Shown: piece by piece, positions 17,330-25,229 of the stretch | Position numbering within the stretch: the stretch's first letter is position 1 | How the letters are laid out: each line of letters opens with the position of its first letter | From: SURF-58 sp041305085 | GTDB lineage: Archaea > Nanobdellota > Nanobdellia > Woesearchaeales > UBA9642 | Assembly: GCA_041305085.1 (NCBI GenBank) | Contig: JBFYMA010000038.1 | Span: 1 to 54,723 of the forward strand | Length of the DNA stretch: 54,723 nt | Reading direction: 5' to 3' | The notes under the pieces: generated by a model | What the model was told of the DNA's origin: nothing | Seen by the model: only the letters and a program-made list of their open reading frames with translations | The model's database searches: none | Made by a program: the position numbers and the translations under genes

Positions 17330-19255
17330 ATGTGCGGAATCTGCGGAATATATGAGCTAGAAAATGAACTTGTTTCTAAAGAAAAAATTAGTTCAATGAT
17401 GAATGCCCTTATACATCGCGGCCCAGATGATTCAGGAAGTTATATTAAAGAAAATGTCGGCTTGGGACACAGAAGACTTAGCATTATAGATCTCAGTATC
17501 AATGGCAGAAATCCGTTGAGCAATGAAGACAACACTTTATTTATTGTTTTTAACGGAGAAGTATACAATTTCAAAGAGTTAAGGGTAGAGCTTGAAAAAA
17601 AAGGGCATTTTTTCAAAAGCAACACAGACACAGAAGTCGTTTTGCATCTATACGAAGAGGAAAAAGAAAACTGTGTAAAAAAACTGAGAGGAATGTTTGC
17701 ATTTGCAATATGGGATGAGAAAAACAAAAAAATTTTTTTAGCCAGAGACAGGCTCGGTGAAAAGCCTCTTGTTTACGGAATTGTAGAAAATAAGTTTTTG
17801 TTTGCATCTGAAATCAAAAGCGTACTGGCAGCATCAGAAAAAAAACTTTCCATAGACCTTGAAGGCCTTCATCACTATTTTAACTACAATTTTTTTCACG
17901 TCCCAGAACCCTATACAATATTTAGAGAGATAAAAAAGCTTCCTTCTGCCTGCTGGATGGTTTTTGACCCTTCAAAAAAGCAAAAAATAACAATAAAAAA
18001 GTATTGGAAGCCTGATTATAATAAAAAAAAATATAAAAATATCCTCGGCGCGGTTAATGAGTACAAAAATCTAATAAAAGATACTGTGAACAGTATGGAA
18101 GTCGCAGATGTGCCTATAGGAGCGCTGCTCTCCGGAGGGGTTGACTCAAGCACTGTTGTGGCGCTTATGAAAAACAAAATAGTAAAAACATACAGTATAG
18201 GATATGGAAAAGATGATTTCGAGCTTCAAAGAGCCAGAAAAGTCTCCAAAATATATAAAACCAAAAACAAAGAAGTTTTATTCAGCAAAGATGACCTGCT
18301 TCTTATGCCTGAAGTGATCCATTATTTGGGCGAGCCTCTCAACCTAATGCCTTCTATTTATTCCCTAAAGCTCTGTAAAGAAGTGAAAAAAGACCTTAAA
18401 GTGGTACTTGGTGGGAACGGAGGGGACGAGTTATTCTATGGATATGATGGATCAAATAGCCTGTTGCTTCTTAACAAGCTAATTAAGTTTGAAGATTTTA
18501 TCCCAAAAAGCTTGTTAAGGCTGATGGCCAAACATGCAAACAAAAAATCAGACTTTTATCTGCTGTGTAGCATGCTCCTGGCTCCAAAAGAAAAAAAGAA
18601 AGGGGAAATATACAGGATAAAGGGCGAAGAATTGAGAAAGAAATTATACACTAAAAATGCACTGAAAAGCCTTAAAAAGCTTGATGACGGAAAACTTATT
18701 GATGACTTATGGAAAGAGTGCAACTCAAGAGAGTTTATAGAAAAAATGTATTACACGGGCCTAATGCTGGAAAACGCCCACTCCACAACAATCATTGGTG
18801 ATGTCACAGGAATGGCAAACTCTGTAGAAATACGCTCTCCGTTTCTGGACTATAGATTGGCAGAGTTTGCAGCAGCTTTGCCCGTAAAATATAAAGTTAA
18901 ATCCCTGTTCAGCAAAAAATACAACAAATACATAATCAAGAAAGGTGCAGAAAGCTTTCTTCCAAAAGAAATTATTTATGGAAAAAAAGCAGGGTTTGGA
19001 TACAACATCAACTGGCCAGATCTTCTAAAAAAAGAGTGGAAGCAGGCCATAATAAATTATTTTGAAAAAATAGATCATCTTGATATTTTTGACAAAAAAA
19101 AGTTTTTGTTTATGATGGAAAATCATTCAAATAGCATTGAAAACAACTCCAAGCTTATCATGGGAATCTTTGTTTTTGCTATCTGGCACGAGCTCATAGT
19201 AAAAAATAGAGATTTGGATGATGTGAAGAAAGAATTGGAAAATATGATTAAATGA
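17330..19255 (+). CDS. asnB: asparagine synthase (glutamine-hydrolysing), 641 aa
   Basis: The enzyme amidates a carboxylate with ammonia from glutamine, using ATP. Cys2 after the initiator Met (MCGICGIYE) is the glutaminase nucleophile. The N-terminal Ntn domain includes IHRGPDDSG and FNGEVYN. The synthetase domain has the PP-loop LLSGGVDSS (267-274). Length matches the AsnB family. In surface-glycan clusters such enzymes often amidate a uronic acid or related sugar instead of aspartate, and the nearby UDP-sugar dehydrogenase makes that attractive here; this is inference. It starts two bases after the previous stop, so it is co-transcribed with the CDP-alcohol transferase. Confidence 0.92.
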   Translation: MCGICGIYELENELVSKEKISSMMNALIHRGPDDSGSYIKENVGLGHRRLSIIDLSINGRNPLSNEDNTLFIVFNGEVYNFKELRVELEKKGHFFKSNTDTEVVLHLYEEEKENCVKKLRGMFAFAIWDEKNKKIFLARDRLGEKPLVYGIVENKFLFASEIKSVLAASEKKLSIDLEGLHHYFNYNFFHVPEPYTIFREIKKLPSACWMVFDPSKKQKITIKKYWKPDYNKKKYKNILGAVNEYKNLIKDTVNSMEVADVPIGALLSGGVDSSTVVALMKNKIVKTYSIGYGKDDFELQRARKVSKIYKTKNKEVLFSKDDLLLMPEVIHYLGEPLNLMPSIYSLKLCKEVKKDLKVVLGGNGGDELFYGYDGSNSLLLLNKLIKFEDFIPKSLLRLMAKHANKKSDFYLLCSMLLAPKEKKKGEIYRIKGEELRKKLYTKNALKSLKKLDDGKLIDDLWKECNSREFIEKMYYTGLMLENAHSTTIIGDVTGMANSVEIRSPFLDYRLAEFAAALPVKYKVKSLFSKKYNKYIIKKGAESFLPKEIIYGKKAGFGYNINWPDLLKKEWKQAIINYFEKIDHLDIFDKKKFLFMMENHSNSIENNSKLIMGIFVFAIWHELIVKNRDLDDVKKELENMIK

Positions 19256-19265
19256 CCTCCTACCG

Positions 19266-19279
19266 CGACCTAAAGGTCG
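19266..19279. terminator. hairpin between convergent genes (possible bidirectional terminator)
   Basis: CGACC-TAAA-GGTCG forms a perfect 5-bp hairpin in the 57-base gap between asnB and the convergent gene at 19313. The flank GGGGAATTAAA follows. It could end transcription on both strands. A similar core (GACCTAAAGGTTG) occurs in the terminal repeats at 54569-54723. The form also recalls end hairpins of IS200/IS605 elements, but no transposase is nearby. Confidence 0.4.
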
Positions 19280-19312
19280 GGGAATTAAATCCCAAAGCTC
19301 GCTATACTCGTA

Positions 19313-20497
19313 TTAACTATTACCATAATTCTTTATAAAGTCTTCTGCAATTTTATCAACAACATAAGATATTCCGTCAAGAGTTCCAAATTTGTCCTGA
19401 ATTTTGTCGTATATTTTTTTCACATTTTGGCTTCTCTCCTGCGCTTTTTTTAGTACTTCATCTGCAGACATCCCTTCTTTCCAGACAACCCCCAATTTAA
19501 GCTTTTCAATAGATAAGATATTATAAAACATTTCAGGGAAATCACCTTTGACATGGTCCGGAATTATCAATGCTTTTCCAGCCATTGTTGCATAAAAAAT
19601 AGAGTTCCATCCAGGTCGAACATAAACATATTTTATGTTTTCATTCGTGACAATTGTTGGCAGTGCTTTTTCAGAATTTTCAAGTTCAGGAATGGGCTTA
19701 TTTGAGTATATTTTGAATCCCAAATTGTTGGCCCTCCTGAAGAGATCTTTCAGATTAGCAGACCCTTCGAGGCTTGTTCCGGTAACACCCACATACATTG
19801 ATTCAGGAATATTTTGAGAATCTTTTTCTTCTGGAGGCACAAGAGGGGGGGTGATATGTTCATTGGGAATTCTTATATTTTGATCGTATGAAAAGCACCA
19901 TGGCTCTGGCCTGAAATGCATTCTTTGGTATCCTTCAAACTTCCTGACAAATGGCATTGCTTTATCAACCAACGAAGGTTCAATTTCAAGCTCAGGATAT
20001 TTTTTTGATTCAGCAATCATTTGTTCAAAAGAATAGACTGATGAAAAGTAGGAAAAAGGAATGTTTGTGACAACAACAGGATTTCTGGAAACTTCAAGCA
20101 CAACATCTTTGCCATTGACAGCATACTCTTTTCCAAAAGCGTTTTGGGCAGTGAATGTTGAAGAAAGCCTTTCTTTGAAATTTTGCTCGATCTCATCTGT
20201 GTTTTGAATAATCTTTTTAAGTGTTTCATTAAAATTTTCACCATCATAGAGGACTTTTTTCATCTCATCTCCCAAAACCTTATCCAAAAGAACAACTTCA
20301 GGGTTTTCCTTCATGAATTCACCATGATCTTCAAGAATAACTTTTTTTTGCTTTTCACCATAAGCCCAGGGCATCAAAACACGCAAATCTATGCCTGCAG
20401 TCTTGACTTTTTCACGCAATCTCAGAGCCATATCTAAAGTTCTTGCAAAGGGACCTGTTCCATAACCAAAATTAGTGAATACATATTTTATTTTCAT
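19313..20497 (-). CDS. putative GT-B-fold glycosyltransferase, 394 aa
   Basis: No family signature is certain. The N-terminus (IKYVFTNFGYGTGPFARTLD) looks like the glycine-rich first strand-loop of MurG-like and other GT-B enzymes. Later, YVGVTGTSLEG, KIYSNKPIPE, IKYVYVRPGWNSIFYATMAGKALIIPDHV and FPEMFYN have the arrangement of a C-terminal donor-binding domain, including the conserved small-residue turn and a late acidic region. It is preceded by a TATA box (TTTATAAAA near 20519-20528) placing the transcript start about at the ATG. It is divergent from neuA and sits in the glycan island, which supports a sugar-transfer role. It might instead be a related epimerase-like GT-B protein. Confidence 0.6.
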   Translation of the reverse strand: MKIKYVFTNFGYGTGPFARTLDMALRLREKVKTAGIDLRVLMPWAYGEKQKKVILEDHGEFMKENPEVVLLDKVLGDEMKKVLYDGENFNETLKKIIQNTDEIEQNFKERLSSTFTAQNAFGKEYAVNGKDVVLEVSRNPVVVTNIPFSYFSSVYSFEQMIAESKKYPELEIEPSLVDKAMPFVRKFEGYQRMHFRPEPWCFSYDQNIRIPNEHITPPLVPPEEKDSQNIPESMYVGVTGTSLEGSANLKDLFRRANNLGFKIYSNKPIPELENSEKALPTIVTNENIKYVYVRPGWNSIFYATMAGKALIIPDHVKGDFPEMFYNILSIEKLKLGVVWKEGMSADEVLKKAQERSQNVKKIYDKIQDKFGTLDGISYVVDKIAEDFIKNYGNS

Positions 20498-20561
20498 AAG
20501 TAATCAGAATATTGGCTTTTTTATAAATTTTTATGAAATACTCTAAAACGATATTGGAAAG

Positions 20562-20570
20562 ATTTAAAAA
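20562..20570 (+). promoter_or_regulatory. TATA box of the neuA operon
   Basis: ATTTAAAAA centred about 27 nt before the ATG at 20593, so the transcript would be leaderless. It drives neuA, the fused methyltransferase and neuB, which overlap one another. Confidence 0.5.
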
Positions 20571-20592
20571 TCAGTAGAAACTTCATTGAGCG

Positions 20593-21327
20593 ATGAAAAT
20601 GAACAAAAAAATTCTTGCAGTTATTCCTGTAAGAGGAGGCTCAAAAGGGGTTCCCAGAAAAAATATTAAAATTCTTGACGGAAAGCCTCTATTGTACTAT
20701 TCCATTAGAGAAGGGAAAAAATCAAAATATATTGATAGACTCGTAGTTTCGACAGAAGACCAAGAGATAAAGAAGGTGGCAGAAGAATTTGGGGCAGAAG
20801 TTATTGATAGACCTGAAGAACTCGCATCAGATACAGCTACAACACCTGATACATTAATAAATGTTCTAAAACAGTTAAAACAAAAAGATGATTACAAGCC
20901 TTATGCAGTTCTTCTTCTTCAGGCAACCACCCCTCTTAGAACATTTCGAGATATTGACAAAGCTATCGAACTGTTTTTGAATGAAGATTCTGATTCTGTT
21001 GTGAGTGTCTGTGAAGCTCCTGCAAAAATGAATCCACATTGGGTCAGAAAAATTGAAAATGGGCTTCTTAAGCCCTATTTAAAAGAGGACGAAAAAAATC
21101 CGCATGCTATGAGGCAGGATCTTCCTAAAGTTTTTTGGAGAAACGGGATGATTTATATTATTAAAACAAGTGTACTTATTAAAACAAGAAATATGTATGG
21201 AGAAAAATGCATTCCTTATATTATGGAACCAAGATACAGAATAAACATTGATGAGCCTACAGATTTTATGTTTTTGGAGATGCTTATTCAAAAAGGACTT
21301 GTAACTCTTAACCAAAAAAATGATTGA
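20593..21327 (+). CDS. neuA: acylneuraminate cytidylyltransferase (CMP-sialic-type synthetase), 244 aa
   Basis: It would activate a nonulosonic acid as its CMP form, using CTP. It has AVIPVRGGSKGVPRKNI (residues about 8-24), the NeuA nucleotide-binding signature, then LVVSTEDQEIKKVAEEFGAEVIDRPEELASD, LLQATTPLRTF and VSVCEAPAKMNPHW. Length is normal for the short form. The ATG at 20593 lies about 27 nt after the TATA centre; the ATG at 20599 is also possible. The stop overlaps the start of the next gene by 8 nt, and that gene overlaps neuB by 4 nt, so the three are one translationally coupled unit. The exact acid (sialic, legionaminic, pseudaminic) cannot be told from sequence. Confidence 0.93.
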   Translation: MKMNKKILAVIPVRGGSKGVPRKNIKILDGKPLLYYSIREGKKSKYIDRLVVSTEDQEIKKVAEEFGAEVIDRPEELASDTATTPDTLINVLKQLKQKDDYKPYAVLLLQATTPLRTFRDIDKAIELFLNEDSDSVVSVCEAPAKMNPHWVRKIENGLLKPYLKEDEKNPHAMRQDLPKVFWRNGMIYIIKTSVLIKTRNMYGEKCIPYIMEPRYRINIDEPTDFMFLEMLIQKGLVTLNQKND

Positions 21328-22543
21328 ACAAAAAATTACCAAAATACTTCTTGGATTTGACATTTTCAAGTGTGACAACTCAACTCTGCAAAATTCTATT
21401 GATAATCTTGGAAATGATTTTTTGATATTCAGCACAGACAAAGAACTAGGCGAATATGTTAAAGGGAACTATAAAAGCATCCAGGTTCCAAAATTTGACG
21501 GGGATATAATAACAAAGTACATGAACTATGCAATCTCTGAACTTGGAAAAACAGGCACCATTGTAATGTGCCTGCCGCACTTTCCGTTTTTCAAAAAAGA
21601 AAAGCTTGATGAGTGTATTGACATTTTCCATAAAACCAAGCCTTCCATTCTTTTAGGCATGAATGAAAAAGGCCTTGATGCTGAAGTTGTATACATTGCA
21701 GATTCTGAACACATCAGTGCATCAAAAACAGTGTTTCACGACCTGTCAAACTCATATGTCTTCATGCTTGACAATGTTTCAAGCTTTAAGGCATTTGACC
21801 CGTCAAAGTATAAAAAAGCATTTAATCAAGGAATTCAGGACACAGCTTATTCTGTTGAAAAGCAAAAAGAGCTTGCAGCAAAATATCAGGACAACATGAA
21901 GGATTATGACAAGGAATTTCTCGAAAATAAGGAAATAGATGATCCTGTTGTTTTAAGATCCTCAAGAGATGCTCCTGAAAGGATTGAAAAACTTGTGTCA
22001 CTGGAAAAGGGCCCAAATATTTTGGACCTTGGATGCAGCAGCGGAAATGTGAGCATAAGGTATGCGCGAGCTGCTCCTGAGAAAAGCAATATTCTGGGTG
22101 TGGATATAGATGAAGAGCTCATAGAAAAAGCAAATGAATATCTTGGCAAAGAAAGCGAAAAAGTAAAAAGAATTCTGAAGTTTGTAAACAAGCCTGTCGA
22201 AGAAATTGACGCAGCGCCTGAAAGCTTTGACACAATTGCAGCAACAGAATTCTTTGAGCACATTATTCATACAGAGCATGACTCATTAATAAGCAATAGC
22301 CTACGATTTTTAAAGCCCGAAGGAAGTATGATTATCAGCGTGCCAAACAGGTTCCCAAAAGAGCTATACAATCTCCAGAAAAGGTATAGGTGGGACTGGT
22401 TCAATCACTACACCCACTTCACGAAAAGAAGCCTTGAAGTATTTTTAGGGAAATATTTTAAAAAAGTAGTGTTTCACCCTGTATATAACGAAAAGCCAGA
22501 GGAAGGAATATTCCTTATAGGCGAGGGGATAGGAAAAAAATGA
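21320..22543 (+). CDS. fusion: degenerate NeuA-like domain plus SAM methyltransferase, 407 aa
   Basis: Residues 1 to about 175 resemble the later part of a cytidylyltransferase: FLIFSTDKELGEYV matches the VSTD strand, and IVMCLPHFPFFKKEKLDECI matches the LLQATTPL strand and helix. The N-terminal RGGSKG signature is missing, so this domain is probably not catalytic. Residues from about 225 on are a class I methyltransferase with NILDLGCSSGNVSIRYAR (motif I), GVDIDEELI, FDTIAATEFFEHI and LRFLKPEGSMIISVPNRF. The gene overlaps neuA by 8 nt and neuB by 4 nt. It may methylate the nonulosonic acid or its CMP form, with the front domain binding the substrate; this is inference. Confidence 0.72.
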   Translation: MIEQKITKILLGFDIFKCDNSTLQNSIDNLGNDFLIFSTDKELGEYVKGNYKSIQVPKFDGDIITKYMNYAISELGKTGTIVMCLPHFPFFKKEKLDECIDIFHKTKPSILLGMNEKGLDAEVVYIADSEHISASKTVFHDLSNSYVFMLDNVSSFKAFDPSKYKKAFNQGIQDTAYSVEKQKELAAKYQDNMKDYDKEFLENKEIDDPVVLRSSRDAPERIEKLVSLEKGPNILDLGCSSGNVSIRYARAAPEKSNILGVDIDEELIEKANEYLGKESEKVKRILKFVNKPVEEIDAAPESFDTIAATEFFEHIIHTEHDSLISNSLRFLKPEGSMIISVPNRFPKELYNLQKRYRWDWFNHYTHFTKRSLEVFLGKYFKKVVFHPVYNEKPEEGIFLIGEGIGKK

Positions 22544-23379
22544 GAACAAAAATAATTGCTGAAATAGCATCATGCCACAATGGCGATTTGAGAATGGCTA
22601 AAGCACTTGTGAGGGCTGCAGCAGAAGCGGGTGTTGACGTTGTAAAGTTTCAGTCCTGGAGGGCTTCTGACGTAAAAGACAGCGACCCTGACAAAAAAAG
22701 ATACCAGGAGCTTGAGTTCAGGGATGAATGGCACAAAGAAATAATTGCTTATTGCAAAGAGTGCGGGGTTGAGTTTTTAACAACCATTTTTGACATAAAA
22801 AGAATTCCTTTTCTTAAGTCACTCGGCCTTGACTCAGTAAAGGTTGCCAGCTATGATATGAAAAGCTACAGGCTTCTTGAAGAGCTCAAGAAAAACTTTA
22901 AAAAAATTTATGTTTCTACTGGTGGAAGCTATCCTGAAGAGGTCAAAAAAGCGGCAGAAGTGCTGAAAGGACACGACTTCACAATGCTTCATTGCGTACT
23001 GGCATATCCTACTCCGCTGGAGCAGGCAAATCTTGCAAAAATAAACTGGCTAAAGCAGTTCACAAAGTCTGTGGGATTTTCTGACCACACGTTTGGAACA
23101 GAAGCAGCAAAAGTTGCCATTGCCATGGGCGTTGATGTTGTTGAAAAGCATTTTACTCTCAGCAGATATATGCCTCAGACTCTGCACAGCACTTCTACAG
23201 ATCCCAACAAAAAACAGACCACAACACATGAGATCGCAATAGAATTTCACGAGATGAAGGAAATATGCGACTATGCCAAACTTGTGGAAAAGATAAAAGG
23301 TTCAGGGGACACTCAGCCCTTAAAAGTTGAGATGGGCCCCAGAGAGAAATATAGTGGCAGGCTTGGGAACAACTCTTAG
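22540..23379 (+). CDS. neuB: N-acetylneuraminate synthase family protein without SAF domain, 279 aa
   Basis: It would condense phosphoenolpyruvate with an acylated amino sugar to make a nonulosonic acid. The TIM-barrel core is visible: IIAEIASCHNGDL, VDVVKFQSW, FLTTIFDIKRI, KVASYDMKSYRLLEELKK, YVSTGGSYPEEVKKA, MLHCVLAYPTP, GFSDHTFG and VVEKHFTLSR. The protein ends near residue 279. Typical NeuB enzymes are about 340-350 residues with a C-terminal antifreeze-like SAF domain that closes the active site of the partner subunit; that domain is absent. The start overlaps the previous stop by ATGA. It is the last gene of the operon and its stop abuts the stop of the convergent dehydrogenase gene. 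Confidence 0.9.
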   Translation: MRTKIIAEIASCHNGDLRMAKALVRAAAEAGVDVVKFQSWRASDVKDSDPDKKRYQELEFRDEWHKEIIAYCKECGVEFLTTIFDIKRIPFLKSLGLDSVKVASYDMKSYRLLEELKKNFKKIYVSTGGSYPEEVKKAAEVLKGHDFTMLHCVLAYPTPLEQANLAKINWLKQFTKSVGFSDHTFGTEAAKVAIAMGVDVVEKHFTLSRYMPQTLHSTSTDPNKKQTTTHEIAIEFHEMKEICDYAKLVEKIKGSGDTQPLKVEMGPREKYSGRLGNNS

Positions 23380-25125
23380 CTACATCTCAACTCCCATGCC
23401 CTCATAAGTGATGCCTTTTACTTTGGATGCTTCCTGCTTTGAGAAAAAGTGCCATCCATCAAAAAACATTGCAGGCTTTTTCATAGACTTGAGCAGGGTG
23501 TAAATGTCCAAATCGCTAAATGAGCTGCTGTTCAGCATCATTATTGCACAGTCTGCTCCTCTAAAACCTTCACTTATTGATACAGGCTTTACTCCAAACG
23601 ACAAAATCTCTTTTTCAGGAACAACAACATCATATCCACATATATTGTTGTTTTTTGCTTTTAAAATATTCAAAAGATCTATGGTTGGAGAATCTCTTGT
23701 ATCTGAGGTTTCTGGTTTCCCTTTAAATGCAAATCCCATAATAAATATTTTTGCTGTGACAGGATTTTTTCCTGTTTTTTCGAAAAAATCAAAAACTTTT
23801 TTTGCAATATGCCTTGGAACGTATTCATTTATTCTCCGCGAAAAGCTTGAAAGCTTTATTTCATGACCTAACTCTTTTGATATGACATTTAATATGTGTG
23901 GGTCTTTTCTTAGACATGCTCCTCCAACTCCTGGGCTTGGTACAGGTATGCTGTTTCTCTGATAGCCTTTATTTGCTGCAATTATTGTTTTTACTGCATT
24001 CACACCTATTTTATCGCAAAAAAGCGCAATCTCGTTTGCATATGCAAACTTTAGGTCTCTGTAAGAATTGTCTATTAGTTTTACAAGCTCTGCAGACTCC
24101 AAAGAATCTACTGTTACAATAGTTGACGTAAGGTTTTTGAACAGATTTGAAGCCATTTCCTGACTGTTCTTGTCAAACCCTCCAATTATTTGTGGCAGAG
24201 TTCTCAGTTCTTCAAGAGCTTTTCCTTCTATTGTCCTTTCAGGGCAGAATGCAAGAAAAAAATCTTTTCCACATACCAGGCCTGTATCTTTTTCTAAAAC
24301 TGGCATGATTATTCTTCTTGTTGTACCCACAGGAACAGTTGACCTTAAAACAACCAAATCGCCTTTTTTCAGCACTCGCCCTATTTGCTTTGTTGCATTA
24401 GTAATATATTCTTTGTTGGGCTTGTTGTTTTTGTCAAGAGGCGTTCCTACAGAAATTACATATATATCAGAAGGGTATTCTTCTATGTTTTGTACAAGCT
24501 TGAAAAAGCTCCCTTCTTTTTTTGCCAGGTGATATTTTAATAGAGAGTTAAGTCCTATCTCATGAAAGTGGGCTTTTCCCTTTTTAAGACTCTCAAGAAC
24601 TTCTGTTCTGTGCTCCACCCCAACTACATCATAGCCAGCATCAGCCATTTTTAGGGCAAGCGTAAGACCAACGTAGCCCATTCCTACAATTGAGATTGTT
24701 TTGTGTTTTACTTCACTATGCATCAAAACCTCGAAAAAGTTGAGCACATCCACAACCTGGTTTTTGCTGTTTGTCAAAACAACCTTATCTACCTTATAAT
24801 CCCTTATTCTGCCCTTTAGCTTTACCTCTCTGAAAACATGTCTAAGAATTTCCTTATGTGAAAGCCTATAGTCTGCAGTCACAGGATCTTTTATCATTAT
24901 TTGCCCTATTTTTGTCTTAGAAATATCAACGTTCCGATCAATAGCTCTTCTTATATCTCCATCTGTAATTATTCCCAATAACTTAAATCTTTTGTCCACT
25001 GCCAAAAGTATTCCTACAGGCGCTTTTTGAACTCCTGCCTTGTTAATCACACTTATGGCTTCTTTTATTGTTATTGTCTTAGGTACGCATATAGGCCTTA
25101 TTTTCTCGTTCATCTCAAAATCCAT
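23380..25125 (-). CDS. CBS-domain/UDP-sugar 6-dehydrogenase fusion (WecC/Ugd type), 581 aa
   Basis: Residues about 15-135 form a pair of CBS domains: LLGIITDGDIRRAI and IGQIMIKDPVTA are characteristic. From about 141 comes a UDP-sugar dehydrogenase: ISIVGMGYVGLTLALKMADAGY (NAD Rossmann loop), VISVGTPLDK, VLRSTVPVGTT, KLIDNSYRDLKFAYANE, the catalytic Cys in GGACLRKDP, then FIMGFAFKGKPETSDTRDSP. It would oxidise a UDP-hexose or UDP-HexNAc to the uronic acid with two NAD. CBS pairs usually bind adenine nucleotides and are known on nucleotidyltransferases in sugar clusters, but I do not recall this order with the dehydrogenase. It converges with neuB without a gap. Confidence 0.88.
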   Translation of the reverse strand: MDFEMNEKIRPICVPKTITIKEAISVINKAGVQKAPVGILLAVDKRFKLLGIITDGDIRRAIDRNVDISKTKIGQIMIKDPVTADYRLSHKEILRHVFREVKLKGRIRDYKVDKVVLTNSKNQVVDVLNFFEVLMHSEVKHKTISIVGMGYVGLTLALKMADAGYDVVGVEHRTEVLESLKKGKAHFHEIGLNSLLKYHLAKKEGSFFKLVQNIEEYPSDIYVISVGTPLDKNNKPNKEYITNATKQIGRVLKKGDLVVLRSTVPVGTTRRIIMPVLEKDTGLVCGKDFFLAFCPERTIEGKALEELRTLPQIIGGFDKNSQEMASNLFKNLTSTIVTVDSLESAELVKLIDNSYRDLKFAYANEIALFCDKIGVNAVKTIIAANKGYQRNSIPVPSPGVGGACLRKDPHILNVISKELGHEIKLSSFSRRINEYVPRHIAKKVFDFFEKTGKNPVTAKIFIMGFAFKGKPETSDTRDSPTIDLLNILKAKNNNICGYDVVVPEKEILSFGVKPVSISEGFRGADCAIMMLNSSSFSDLDIYTLLKSMKKPAMFFDGWHFFSKQEASKVKGITYEGMGVEM

Positions 25126-25229
25126 AAATTTACACGCCCTTTCTCTAGTCTTTTAAATCTGGGATATTTTCTGAAATTACTTTTTATTTAAAAATATTAT
25201 TAATTTAAGAAAATGCAAAAATATAAAAA

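Noticed and set aside
19266..19279. IS200/IS605 element
   Set aside because: No TnpA or TnpB gene or remnant lies nearby; only a hairpin resembles an element end.
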